Shown: positions 13,301 to 23,619 of the stretch, in pieces | How positions within the stretch are numbered: position 1 is the stretch's first letter | Layout of the letters: each line of letters begins with the position of its first letter | Assembly (NCBI RefSeq): GCF_028453695.1 | Contig: NC_135775.1 | Location: forward strand, 434,001 to 498,000 | Reading direction: 5' to 3' | Origin: Augochlora pura | Lineage: Eukaryota; Arthropoda; Insecta; Hymenoptera; Halictidae | DNA length: 64,000 bases | Made by a program: the position numbers and the translations under genes | Notes under the pieces: generated by a model | What the model was told of the DNA's origin: nothing | Database searches by the model: none | The model's input: only the letters and a program-made list of their open reading frames with translations

Positions 13301-14297
13301 CTCCGAGAGGCAACTCTTGTCGACCGAGCTGTTGCTCGGCAAGAAGAACAAGTTCGCGACGGCGACCGTGCAACAGAAGAACAATAAGTTCTCGCAGGTC
13401 CCGCCGATTCCCACCCGCGACCGGATGTCGGTGCCTGAGATCAGGAACTCGAGTCTCAGGCGACTACTGGATCCGCCGGCCAGGCAGCGGCACAGCATCA
13501 CCGGCAGCCTCCGGCAGAGCATGATCTTTTCGCCGATCAAACCCCTCGACTTCGGTCGTAAGTCGCCGAAGCAGCTGTTCGAGGAGGCGCTCGAGCGGTT
13601 CAAAAGGGACGAGAAGGAGGAGAACCGGAAGAACGTCATGTCGAACTCGCAGACGGTCGTGGACATCGTCGACGAGCCGATCTTGCACGTGCAGAAACAC
13701 TATGCGTACACGTACGAGACAGCGGACGAGTGCTCGAACACGCTGCTCGGTAAGATCAGCATGTCTGCGATACCGAAGAAAAAGTATCTGGAGAGCAACT
13801 TTGACGAGAACGAGCAGGTGATCACGACCGTGATCGAGACCGATGTGCCTATGATCACCGCCAGTCCGAAGTACGCCAAAAAGACATCCTACTCGTCCGA
13901 CACGCCCAAGTGGATCAAGAAATATCTGGAAAACGAAAGCCCAAAGGGCTGCAGAAAGGCGACGGTCAATAAGGAGAAGGCCAGCAGAAAGAACAGTCGG
14001 AGGAAAAGTTCCCTAGAGTCCGTGATAGACGACAAAACGGAGAAGAGCCGCTCCAAGTCGGTTTGCGCCGGCGACAGAGGCCCCATGCTCAGGAACACGG
14101 TCGTCCAGGCTGACCCGAAGAACATGAAGAACACCTACGTGAGAATCCTGCCGTCGGACAACGCAGTAAGCGAGAACAGATACGAGGTCAAGGTGGAGAA
14201 CAATAATTGGAACGACGCGGACGTTCGCGGATTGTACGACGAGGAATGCGACGACGCCGACGCAGACGCCGACTCCGACGACTCCACATCCATATAG
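2330..14297 (+). CDS. NIT-domain receptor guanylate cyclase with long C-terminal tail (5' end missing)
   Basis: Makes cGMP from GTP at a membrane. Twelve exons are in phase: 2330-2427, 3547-3699, 8093-8218, 8558-8797, 9335-9463, 9544-9673, 10205-10327, 10417-10506, 10710-10833, 11316-11534, 11611-11702 and 11967 onward. Exons 1-5 encode a nitrate/nitrite-sensing (NIT) type ectodomain, with RFAITDQAL, ALHNMTTWP and YFDSMATYVDELRKLQRELR. Exon 6 holds the transmembrane helix (VVLVLVVSPIIIILV). Exon 7 is the HNOBA-type linker (EKEKSDTLLFQMLPPSVA). Exons 8-12 are the cyclase domain. Metal-binding Asp residues sit in YFSDIVGFT and ETIGDSYM, the guanine-selecting Glu and Cys in KVETIGD and YCLFGDTVN, and the transition-state Asn and Arg in NTASRMES. 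The set is complete, so an active homodimer is expected. The frame meets TGA at 12105-12107 and then stays open to 14297. NIT ligands in animals are not established. The N-terminal exon or exons were not found. Confidence 0.85.
2428..3546 (+). other. Intron 1 of the guanylate cyclase, with a transposon-end-like remnant
   Basis: No coding exon recognised. A transposon-end-like string (GGACACCCTGTATTATA) lies near 2794-2810. The intron has a consensus CAG/GTAATT donor and interrupts the NIT domain between TLR and SNLTQRF. Confidence 0.7.
3745..3784. repeat. Degenerate CTCGAGG/CTCGATG short tandem repeat
   Basis: Five to six 7-bp units directly downstream of the exon 2 donor of the cyclase gene. 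Confidence 0.7.
4558..4602. repeat. (CT)n microsatellite
   Basis: About 22 uninterrupted CT dinucleotides within intron 2 of the cyclase gene. Translated Ser-Leu or Glu-Arg frames across it are artefacts. Confidence 0.95.
5560..5643. repeat. 8-bp tandem repeat (CTACGATT)n
   Basis: About ten near-perfect copies of an 8-bp unit, the last carrying one substitution (CTCCGATT). A minisatellite within a cyclase intron. Confidence 0.95.
6101..6174. repeat. CT-rich microsatellite
   Basis: Interrupted CT/CCT tract in the cyclase intron. The Arg-Glu repeat frames on the other strand come from this tract. Confidence 0.9.
7208..7307. other. Assembly gap of 100 N in a CT microsatellite
   Basis: Exactly 100 N, bounded on the left by a pyrimidine-rich tract and on the right by (CT)n at 7308-7343. 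The round number implies a gap of unknown real length caused by failure to assemble through the microsatellite. It lies in a cyclase intron, so no coding sequence need be lost. Confidence 0.97.
7308..7343. repeat. (CT)n microsatellite bordering the gap
   Basis: Pure CT dinucleotide run directly after the N gap. Confidence 0.95.
10147..10204 (+). repeat. CT microsatellite serving as the polypyrimidine tract of exon 7
   Basis: An almost pure C/T stretch ends in GTGCAG at the acceptor of the exon encoding the HNOBA-like linker. The microsatellite and the 3' splice signal are the same DNA. Confidence 0.8.
12105..12107 (+). other. In-frame TGA between cyclase domain and tail
   Basis: Exon 12 begins at 11967 with the canonical end of the cyclase domain (GKGLMDTYWLECKDGG). 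It reads on through FFEDVRPIFIRRLREGGTV to TGA. The same frame is open for 730 codons after it. The repeat motif of the tail starts at 12168, whereas the first in-frame ATG is only at 12462, so the tail does not look like an independent gene. Options are stop-codon readthrough, a 54-nt intron (12060-12113; GT...AG, phase 0, but no pyrimidine tract), or a base error. Confidence 0.85.
12168..13442 (+). repeat. Array of spaced Arg-x-Ser-x-Pro motifs in the cyclase tail (protein-level repeat)
   Basis: Motifs of the form R-[LMYF]-S-[QHIV]-P-x-[LIV] are encoded at 12168 (RLSQPNL), 12228 (RLSHPNL), 12378 (RYSQPNL), 12459 (RMSQPTL), 12663 (RLSQPDV), 12729 (RLSQPTL), 12786 (RLSHPCL), 12990 (RFSIPEL) and 13422 (RMSVPEI). 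Weaker versions are at 12528, 12915, 13056 and 13386. Spacing is irregular (20 to about 140 residues), so these are short linear motifs rather than a folded repeat. Each presents a Ser with Arg at -2 and Pro at +2, compatible with basophilic-kinase and 14-3-3-type sites; that reading is inference. Confidence 0.8.
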
Positions 14298-16636
14298 ATA
14301 AAATATTAATCCGACCATACAGTGGATGCCAAAGTGAATAAAAAGGACACAAGAAAAACGAATTTCAGAATGTCTATTTGAAAACAGCCCGCGAATTGGC
14401 GCAGATATCCAAACCGAAGAAAATCATTGCGTTCTGTACTTAAACGGCCGCTCGGCCGTCACGGATTTCTCATACATAATTGACATTCTCGTTCCAAACG
14501 ATAATCATAGGACCACAGGACCATGCATGGACCACACGTAATAGAACACAGTTCGATTAGCCTAAAGCGCACACCTCGACAGCGATAGAACCAAGATCCA
14601 CGAGAGCCCAGATCGAATTATTTTCTCATATTGTTGTACATATACCGTGAAGTGTGATCGACGCACGGAAATGAGGGTGACGGAGAAAAAATATCGATAC
14701 GTATACATGTAAAGAAGAGCCAGCCGCAAAAATTTGCGTTCCACCGGATGAGTTTCTCAACCATTTCAAAATGGAACGCCAAAACTTTGCATGGTTTGTG
14801 AAAATTTATTAGTTCGGAATTAAAGTGTTTCTTACAATTGTTCATGTAAAAGCATAAAGATATCGTTCTAGACGAAATCTTGCTGGAGAATCGTTATCAT
14901 TCCCGTGTCGCATTCGACCTTATCGACTAAATTTGGTGTCGCAGCATAACGTCATCGGTGACAGGATTTGCTATGAAAAGCAATGAATGATAACTTAGTC
15001 GGTAAAAATCATCTCGCATCGATTCTCTAACGAGCTAATGGACGCAATCGATATTTACAAGTTTGCGAATTGCCCAATTTGTTCTTTTGTTCCGAACATA
15101 CTTGAAATTCGACAGGTTCATGCACACTTCGTCGACTGACTGTACAATGTTCTCGATCTGAATGTGCCATGTTCAATTAAGTCGAGTCAAACAGCGTTGC
15201 TTTCGTTGACGTACATAGATAAGATATCTCGTGTAAATACTCGATTTATATTCGATTCAATTCGGTTATGTTCGCACCATTAAATATAACGCATAAGGCC
15301 ACAAGCTCGGAAGCTTAGGTAAAGCTCGGATGCGGAAACTGCAAGGTTTTACTCTTTTGTTTCAAAGACGTACCGGACCGCTACGTGAACGAACACGAGC
15401 CAAAAAGAGGATATACCAGTCGTTGATTCGCCATGATATTGCTAGTACGTGTGTTAACAAATTTTTTTCATTTTTCTTTTCTTTCGATACTAGTCGTCGA
15501 TAATATTTAATGCGGGTACCATTTAAAACCCCCTACTTCCAAGCAAATTTACAATTAGTATAAAAAATTAATTGTGGAAATATTTGCGAAAAAAAAATTT
15601 CTTGAACAGGCTGAACCAATTGAAACAACCAATAACACAATTTACCATGTAATCTGTATATTTGGACTTTACAGGAAAAGCATCTAGATTTCTAATGAGT
15701 TCCGGGACTTTGTTTGAAATTCAAACAAGCTCGGATTTTTTCAATTCGGAAAGTATTACCTAGCATGGCGATAAATAGCTTTTTTTACTATTTTCAATTT
15801 TTATACAGATACATATACTTGATATTGAATCTCAATTTTTTTACGAAATTTACTGGATTACCTTTCATACAATATCATCGTCAAGAGGTCACTCAATCGA
15901 TTAAATACTCAGGATCCTTTCTTGTTTCTGGATACAAGAAAAAAAGAAAGAAAGAAAACTTTGTGTTCCCCATAAAATTATACTCTCAAAGACTTGCTTC
16001 TCGCATGACTATTAATTAATGTATAATGATATACATATACTTGAACGTTATGATATTACAACAGCAGGGTACAGTCATCGCGACATTGTAAGTTGTAATA
16101 TCGTGAACACGGTGGTATGAATGTATTATTGTGGATATGAGTGTGAATCTTAGTTACTGTTTAATATTAGCGTACAAAAATGTTAGTTCTTTATGTATGT
16201 CACATACTATACGGTAAAAGAAAGTTATATATTAAAATGTAATCGACACGAGAAGTATATAAAGTGTATTTAATTTTTAGAAGCACGGATTCTTTGTACA
16301 CAGTTGGTATCTTATATGATTAATTTATCAGTTAAACAAACAAAACACAAAAGAACCCCAATAGTACCCCACGAATCAATTTCCCTCGCAGTAAATGAGA
16401 AAAAAAAAGTAATGATAAAGCAACGATGCTCGAGACGTATGATCTTCGTGTATTTCGTTATGTCACAATTGCGATTGGTTTGATTTTATTCGCACAGTTT
16501 TCTTTTATCGATGAAAATTATTTGTATAATTCAATCTAGCCATGTTACAATTACGACGTTTTCGTAGTTTGTACCCATTGGAAAGATTACCTAACACATT
16601 TACGAAACAATTGTAGTTATTAAATATGACACAACA
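14298..16636. other. 3' UTR and intergenic space between cyclase (+) and Ankzf1 (-)
   Basis: AT-rich, no supported gene. A candidate polyadenylation signal for the cyclase (AATAAAA) is at about 14337-14343, and one for Ankzf1 on the minus strand is at about 16484-16489. The genes converge tail to tail. The 101-codon plus-strand frame near 15714 has no recognisable domain. Confidence 0.6.
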
Positions 16637-19600
16637 TCAAGTATCAATTTTGTTGCGTAGACGATGCTCCCTCAGGCATGGCATTGAACAGAATCGATTG
16701 TAATTGTACTCGAAAGGCACCTGGCCAGCCATATTCACTGCACACTGAAAGCATCGTGAAATCATTGTACAGCCTTGCTTCAGAATCCGTTGCTCGGCAG
16801 ATAACGCTCTCTGTAATATACATAAGTATATAAAATTTGTATGATACAATTCATCGGTTCGTTTCGTTTCGTTTATGAGACACTAACTTTCTCTCTATCA
16901 CTGAGATTGAGAAATCTCTGCTTCGTGTCTTCCTCTTGCTTCTTGAGCTCGAACTCTTTTCTTTTCGCTCTTTCTTTTTCCCGTTTAACCTTTCTCTGAT
17001 GCCTTTTCCTTTCCAATTCTTCTTGTTCTATTTCATCGGTAAGTGGCCCGGGTATTTGAGACTAAACGACCCAAAAACACATTATTTGTAACGTAATTTT
17101 AATGTGACTTAGTCTAGAAAGTAATAGATACCTTAGAATAATTGTATTTATCAGGATTGGCACCCATGAATCTTCTAAATGTATTTCTGGTTTCTTTGTC
17201 GCCCGCAGCTGCGTACGGGGTTTGTAATTTCTTATTCTTGTTACACGGATCTGATCCGATCTCCAGTAATTGCCTAAGATCATATATCTGTGCAATATAT
17301 TATTTCAACAAGAAAAATACCAATAAAAAGTCGAGTTACCAGACTAATTTTAAATGTCCGCCGAATGCCGCCAAGTGTAACATCGTATTACCGTCTTCGT
17401 TTGAATCATTTACAAGTTTTGTTACATCTTCCATGTTTATAATACTATTGTCTTCGGTAATTCCTACTTCTTTATTCTGTTCCTCTGTTTCCATACTTTT
17501 CTCCATTTCCGTTAACAATCCATCGATAATGGTAGACAGCATTTCACTGTCGCCCAATTTGCAGGCTGACCATAGTTTTAGTTTTGAACTCACCAGAACC
17601 TCGTTCATGGTGTTATCTAAATAGAATTCAATATTATTATATATAAATTATTTGAAAATTGTTTGATAACGTACCATCTTTTTTCGATTTCTTTCTTTGC
17701 CGACGTGACTTCTTATTTTTCATGTATCTTGGCACGGTGTCTTGGAACGCGAGCAAATGCTCATGAAAGTCTACTTCTAATTCCTGTTCAACCAGCATAA
17801 CGTCCATTGGGATGTTAGCATTACCTAATTGGCCGTCTAACTCTGACTCGGAAGATGACTGTGCCAATTTGGCGACAATGTCTCAAAAGAGAAATAGTGT
17901 AATAATTATTCTGCTCTAAACTTTATAAATCCCGAATTTGTCCTACAATTTTTACCTGGCAAGGGCCTGCACGGACTCTTTCTTGGCTTCGCTCTATCTA
18001 TATGCGAACGCGAATTTCTCGGTTGCCTTTCTGGAGACAATTGTGCGGTAGTCTTATTTTTATCATAATCTTGGAGACTGCAATAATTATTAGCAGCACC
18101 GGAATCGCACTCCATGCTCTCTGCACTTTCAGGTGCTTCAACGAGTACATCGGCCTTCGAAACCTTTTTCCTAAGAGGCTGGCGTGGTGAAATGGGAAAG
18201 GAATCCGTAAAGTCAGCCGCGGACCCTGAATATACAGAAAAATCATCGAAACTCAAAGTTGCCGGACAGCGTAATTAGTGTATTGAAATCTTAGAATTTT
18301 AATGGATCGCATACCATAAATCTCCATAGTGCTTAGTATATCATAAACTCTTTTAACTTCACTAAAGGTGGCTCTGCGGGTAGGAAATGGCAATGGTCTT
18401 AGCCTTGTGTCATTCTTATCTAGAGGTGGATTCTTTCCCCCGAATAATACAGTTCGATTGTAAGGTCCAACTGCTCTGTAGAGAATCAGGGAAGAACTGG
18501 TAATATGTGACGACCATGATTCAAGAATGTCTTGCACATGCTGAAACACGAGAATATTCTCAAACACTCGCATAAACTCACTAACGATCAGCTCGATAAA
18601 AAAAAGGCACCTGGAGAAGAGCCGCTTCGTTGTATCGACGTAAATTAGCTCCAGCACTCTTTGGATGACTAGCCGTTGTACGCGAGCTCTGGGCAAATCC
18701 TTGTTTTGATCGCACAGTGTAGGAATGAATTGTTTTGTGGACTACAGGTTCTCCATCTAAGTAAAACAAATCGATCGGTACAATTGAACGATTTCATATT
18801 TTATTCACGTTTATTTTTTCATATTCATACCATGGAACACAGCCGCGGCAAAATGACCTCCACCAATCATGATAACAGTCCATATTGTCTTTCTTCCACT
18901 GTCTAATGCTTGAGCTATCATCTCATTGTCTACCTCAGGAATTTCCTAAAATGTAATTGCATCTCTCCTGATCTGGTAAGTACAGACACGCCAAGTGATT
19001 CTAACAAAGTAGATTATATCACAATGTAAAATGATAGACAGGTATGTCTGTGTTTATACAAAATCGTTCGCAAAACTATATATCTGAAGCAATACAAACA
19101 AACGGACCTTCTTATGGTGTAGCAAACACCTGTATATACTAAATATATTCCCATCATCATTCTCAAAAAAGACTTTAGAATGACGACTTGCAGTGGCCAA
19201 TAAAGCTTCGACTTTTTTCTCTTTTATTGTATCATCGCAACATTCTGTATCAGAACTATCAGAAATTGATTCTACACCCTTTCCTTTCCTCTCAACTTTC
19301 TTACTCCTGCAAAGATTGTTTTTACTCTCACAGTTTCCGTTAACAGAGCTTCCTGCCTCAGAAATATAGGTATCATCTTCATTCTCCGTTTCTATATCAC
19401 TCCCAGATAGACTTGAAACATCGCCTGTAATATGGACATGATTGTATTCGTGATTTTTTTAGGTTTATCTATCTATTGCTGTGCACATGAAACGCTTAAT
19501 AATACCTTCATCAGCTAATAGACCAAATTTCTCTTCATTAATTGGTTTCAGTCCATTCAAGCGTTGCTTTAAATTATATCTGTGCCAATCTAATTTATAG

Positions 19601-20124
19601 TGATGTCTTTGTTGTGTTTTATCTTCAAACACAGTATTACAGAATGAACAACTCAATGAATCTGATACAACTAGATCATCAAGTTGACTTAAAACTTTCT
19701 CGCATTCTGAAACTGAAGTAATAAAATAATTTTTACATTCTTATGTACTGGACGAAGAACTATTCTCGATCAATATTGCTTGAAATACCCGAATTCGACA
19801 GGTTTTAACCTTAATGATATAGACTTTCGTTCTGCTTAATTTCGAAGATAATCGGATCTACTCGAATGACGTAATTACACTGCGATTAAATGAAAGTTTT
19901 CATTGACAAATCTCTCACCAAAATAAATGCATGCATGCTAGCGATCGGAGAAAGTGAAAATCCACAAACACGAATTAGCGCGAAGCAGTATGCGAGTAAA
20001 ATAGACTATCGGATGTATAATTACCGGATGACGATCGTGATTGCATGCATTGTGCAACTTTGATACCCTTTGTGATTCTGTTAAAGTCTTCCTGATTGTA
20101 TATTTTAAACATTTGATGATCCAT
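16637..20124 (-). CDS. Ankzf1: ANKZF1/Vms1-like peptidyl-tRNA hydrolase of ribosome quality control
   Basis: Twelve exons in transcription order: 20124-20025, 19712-19506, 19424-19108, 18945-18831, 18756-18611, 18540-18315, 18225-17956, 17881-17675, 17616-17340, 17273-17132, 17061-16888 and 16810-16637. All phases agree and give 784 codons, close to the animal family length. An N-terminal zinc finger (CSFCNTVFED, then HHYKLDWH) comes first. The VLRF1 release-factor-like domain follows (IGGGHFAAAVF, HKTIHSYTVR, SAGANLRRYNEAALL, RATFSEVKRVYDIL). It keeps the Gln of the GFAQS loop, the position that in Vms1/ANKZF1 cleaves peptidyl-tRNA. Next come ankyrin repeats (GNTMLHLAAFGGHLKLV), a charged coiled coil with a VCP-interaction-like stretch (REKRALSAEQR) and a C-terminal zinc finger (CFQC, FCSMPC). 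It should free nascent chains from stalled 60S subunits with p97. A 5' non-coding exon probably lies just upstream. Confidence 0.95.
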
Positions 20125-21546
20125 CGTTTGTAACGTGTTGGTAAGTATTCAGTTGAAGACGATGTTTCAATGATAACCTGCAAAGGAAAGAACTCTATTC
20201 ATTGTCCGACAGAGATCAAAGAAACAGTGCGAAAAATGTATTGAATCAGGTACAGAAAATTGACAGAGACATCATGTACTTACCAAAGAACGGAACACGG
20301 CAGCACACAACGATCTACTAACTTTTCTGCGTAAACGTAAGAAAGATGGTTCGTGATATGTATGCAATTACATGTCAATGTACATACATTTGTATGTGGA
20401 CGCATACATATATGTCAGGAACGACATACGATTTTACTGCCCATACCAAGTCAATGAAAACTTAGATACATACATACGGAATTCTCGAAATAAAAAGATA
20501 GTTTTGTTTGAATCCAAAACACTCCTATTTTCATGAATAATCTATATATTTCACTTAAATGCATCAGTATCGTAATTAAAATTGACACAGTCAAAGATTG
20601 CTCTTTGACACATGTTCGTTGAACTTGGTTCGGCCCTGTTGAAGAATTACATCATTCGACGTTATTACCTTTTCCGCGAACATTCGATTGGCGGGTTATT
20701 TAAACGGAAAAGGCTAATCATTTTAGAGAATATCGTCAAACGGTAGTCTAAAAGGTTGTAAAAAAATTAAAAATGCATTGCATACCAACGTCATTCTCAA
20801 TTTATTAACGATACTTTATTTCGATACTTCGTTTTATTCGAATGTAAACTGTACTTAAAAAAATAAATATTCATAACAAGTTTTCACAAATTTTCTGGTT
20901 CGTTGTCATTAAGGCTCTTAAGGTACGACATTGCAACTCTGTTGATTTGTTTACAAAAATAGTGTTTCTATGTCAACAATTTCTAGAAAGATTTAAGCAC
21001 ATGCCATACAGCAACTTAACACAAGAAGGTACTATGTATAATACTATTATATTTAGCTATCCAGAGCTTCTTATAAGTTTTTAATAAATAAAAGATGTAG
21101 AGACATTTAATCAGTCTTACATGGTAAGGACATTAGATACCACAAACAAAGAATTCACCAAATGTAGCAAAATCATTTTGCACATTATAAAATTATATAC
21201 ATATAGTGTAGTATTGCATCTTATGATCCTTCCCATTATGTGCCTGATCAATTACACTTTGCTTTTCGTTAATACTTTCTTCCATTAAATATTTCATTGT
21301 TCTTACACTAATTTAAATTATCCATAATGTTATGATTTGTAAACTTTAAGATACATATTTGAGAAAACTAATTCTCTTGCTCAAACATATCATCTTGCTG
21401 CATACGAATAAAGTATTTTCTAAATAGTTTTCATTCTTCTATGAAAATGTATAAATTTTACAGAATATAAATTATTTGCTTAAGCTAATACCGCACACTA
21501 ACCATTAAATATAGTGCAATATAATTGTCACAGTACTACTGTGAAG
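20125..21546. other. Ankzf1 5' region and 3' flank of the next minus-strand gene
   Basis: AT-rich. An acceptor-like sequence on the minus strand just upstream of the Ankzf1 ATG (near 20178) suggests a non-coding first exon further up. No open frame here has a recognisable product. Confidence 0.5.
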
Positions 21547-22638
21547 TTAAAGGCACATATAAACAAAAATTAAAATGCCATTCAATAAGCCAAACAAGTA
21601 GTTTAGTTGTATTCCAGATTCCTTTGAGAATCTGAAACAGAAAAAAAGTGTTAATAGGTTACAAATAATCTATGTAAGATTGATTCACAATTTGTAACAA
21701 CAAACTATCATGGGTACTGCTATTGCGAGCAACTTACTTTTGCTTAGAAGGACTAAAAGGGGAAGGTGGATTGATCCCAGGAATACTGCTATCTTTGTAA
21801 ATAATAAACCAGGTAAAACCCATCATTATAAGACCACTTATTGCTGCTTTTATTAACCATCCATACATCTTAAAGAATGGTATTGTTAGATTGACAACAT
21901 CATCGTATTGACTGATGTTAACAAATCTTTCACTCACAGCTGTTAGATGTTTTGTACTAAACTGTGACACATCTGGCATGTGTGGAACATTAAATATATT
22001 GGTGATGTTTGAAAACACAATTGTCGACATTATTATGGACTTAGAATTACTTTCTGGCTGCAAAATATTTCCTAAAGAGATCATATTACAATATCAGAAA
22101 TCACGATCACTTTTTCTTATAAAATAATAATAATAGCAGGAAGCTAATTTTTAATACGAAAATAAAGAAGATAAAAATAGCTCTGGAATTCCACAAAGCG
22201 AAAGCAGAGAATATCATTCGTAAATACGGTTACGGACAATGCGAACGATAGCCGACATTATAGTACGAAAAAATTCTACTCGTGAGTTCGAAGCTTGTCA
22301 ATACGAAGATATTGGAAAAAAAAACGTGCTTTACGAGTGTTATTGAATGTAGATGAATGTTATGCAAGGAGAGTAAACAAACGCACAAATTTCACATGAC
22401 AGCTTGTTAATGGAACAAAATAGTACTGTAAAGTATTGAGATTTCATTTACCGTAATTTATATACAATTTTCCTAGAACGATGGTTAATGACATAAAAAA
22501 AAGGAAGAGAATAAATGTCCACTCGTTTATTTGCAGTTTATCCCATAACCTCACTGTAGTGTAGTAGGCATAATTATTCCTTCTTTCTGTAACATTTCTA
22601 CCATTCGAGTGTAAATCCGATTTCTTCTCGGCCATCAT
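21547..22638 (-). CDS. Unrecognised small membrane protein (three predicted membrane segments)
   Basis: Three exons in transcription order: 22638-22452, 22071-21738 and 21631-21547. The phases agree and give 201 residues. I do not recognise the family. A polar N-terminus is followed by a hydrophobic segment (FILFLFFMSLTIVLG, about residues 43-57). A middle region with several Asn-x-Ser/Thr sequons (NITNIF, NIS, NLT) comes next. A second segment (AAISGLIMMGFTWFIIY), a short INPPSPFSPSK linker and a C-terminal segment (LNYLFGLLNGILIFVYMCL) complete it. The last intron starts directly after SPSKQ, with a good AAAA/GTAAGT donor and a T-rich acceptor. Without that splice the frame stops at 21734 and gives a 174-residue form lacking the last segment. 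The start could be either of two adjacent Met codons. The gene is head to head with Myo31DF. Confidence 0.7.
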
Positions 22639-23619
22639 TACGATTTCCAGTTACGGAAGATAGATGCGCTATTCTACCGGTTGCGTGAATGACTGAATCG
22701 CTAACGATACGAATCGCCCAAAATAACAGTGAATAATAACATAACACGTATAAAACATGTATTGTTTAGTAACCGTATGTAGGTATACAGATATGTATGT
22801 GTGTACCACAACACAGCATCTACGCATGCGCTTTAAAAGGTTTCGCCCTGTGTATGTATCTTATGTACAGTATCTCACTATACTGAGCCATTTCTACCTT
22901 ACCATATTGTGCCTTTTTTTATCCCCACCATTTTAATGCGCATCCAGTTTTGCACAGTTGGTTTAGAAAGAGAACGAGAGATGATCGAGTACGCACACAT
23001 TTCATTTTGAATTCATGAACTCAGCGATGCGCTAAACCAAATGCGCAGAGAGTAGCTTCTCAAATCTCTGATGCAAAACTATTTGCGTGATGCAGAACAA
23101 CCAGAGACAAAACTTTCGCGAAAGAATCACTTTCCAGTACGCATGCGTACAAAATTTTAGTTTAAAATTTAAATTTCAAACTTGTCGATATTTATTAAGA
23201 ATTATATTTACGATTACAATGATCGCCACTGTTACTGTAATTGAATATTAAATTCAGAAACTAAAAATGTAGTCACTGTTTTCCAGAAAAATAATCCATA
23301 ACCGTCAGAGGGTAAAGTAACAATAAAATTGCACGTCGGTCTCTCAAGGTCATCCAATTTGGAAAGAAGAACATCAAATGACGTGGTAGAAGTTCAATCT
23401 CTAAAGTGAGTATAGTTTATGCCTATAAATATGTGAAGAGGTAGGGTGGAGTATGCGTTTGTGTTGGTTGAGGATTTCCGTGAACCACATTCGTCATTCG
23501 CTCCGCTGCGTGGACGGTTCGTTGATAGGGAAGGAAGAGGAGCTGGTCTCCAACACGCGACAAGTACGCGTACATTTATATGGAACCCTAAATTCCGTGT
23601 GATTTTCTTATTGATTACA
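22639..23619. other. Divergent promoter region between the membrane-protein gene (-) and Myo31DF (+)
   Basis: About 1 kb with no supported coding sequence. The two genes start head to head, so both 5' UTRs and core promoters must lie here. I see no clear TATA box or other named element. Confidence 0.5.
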
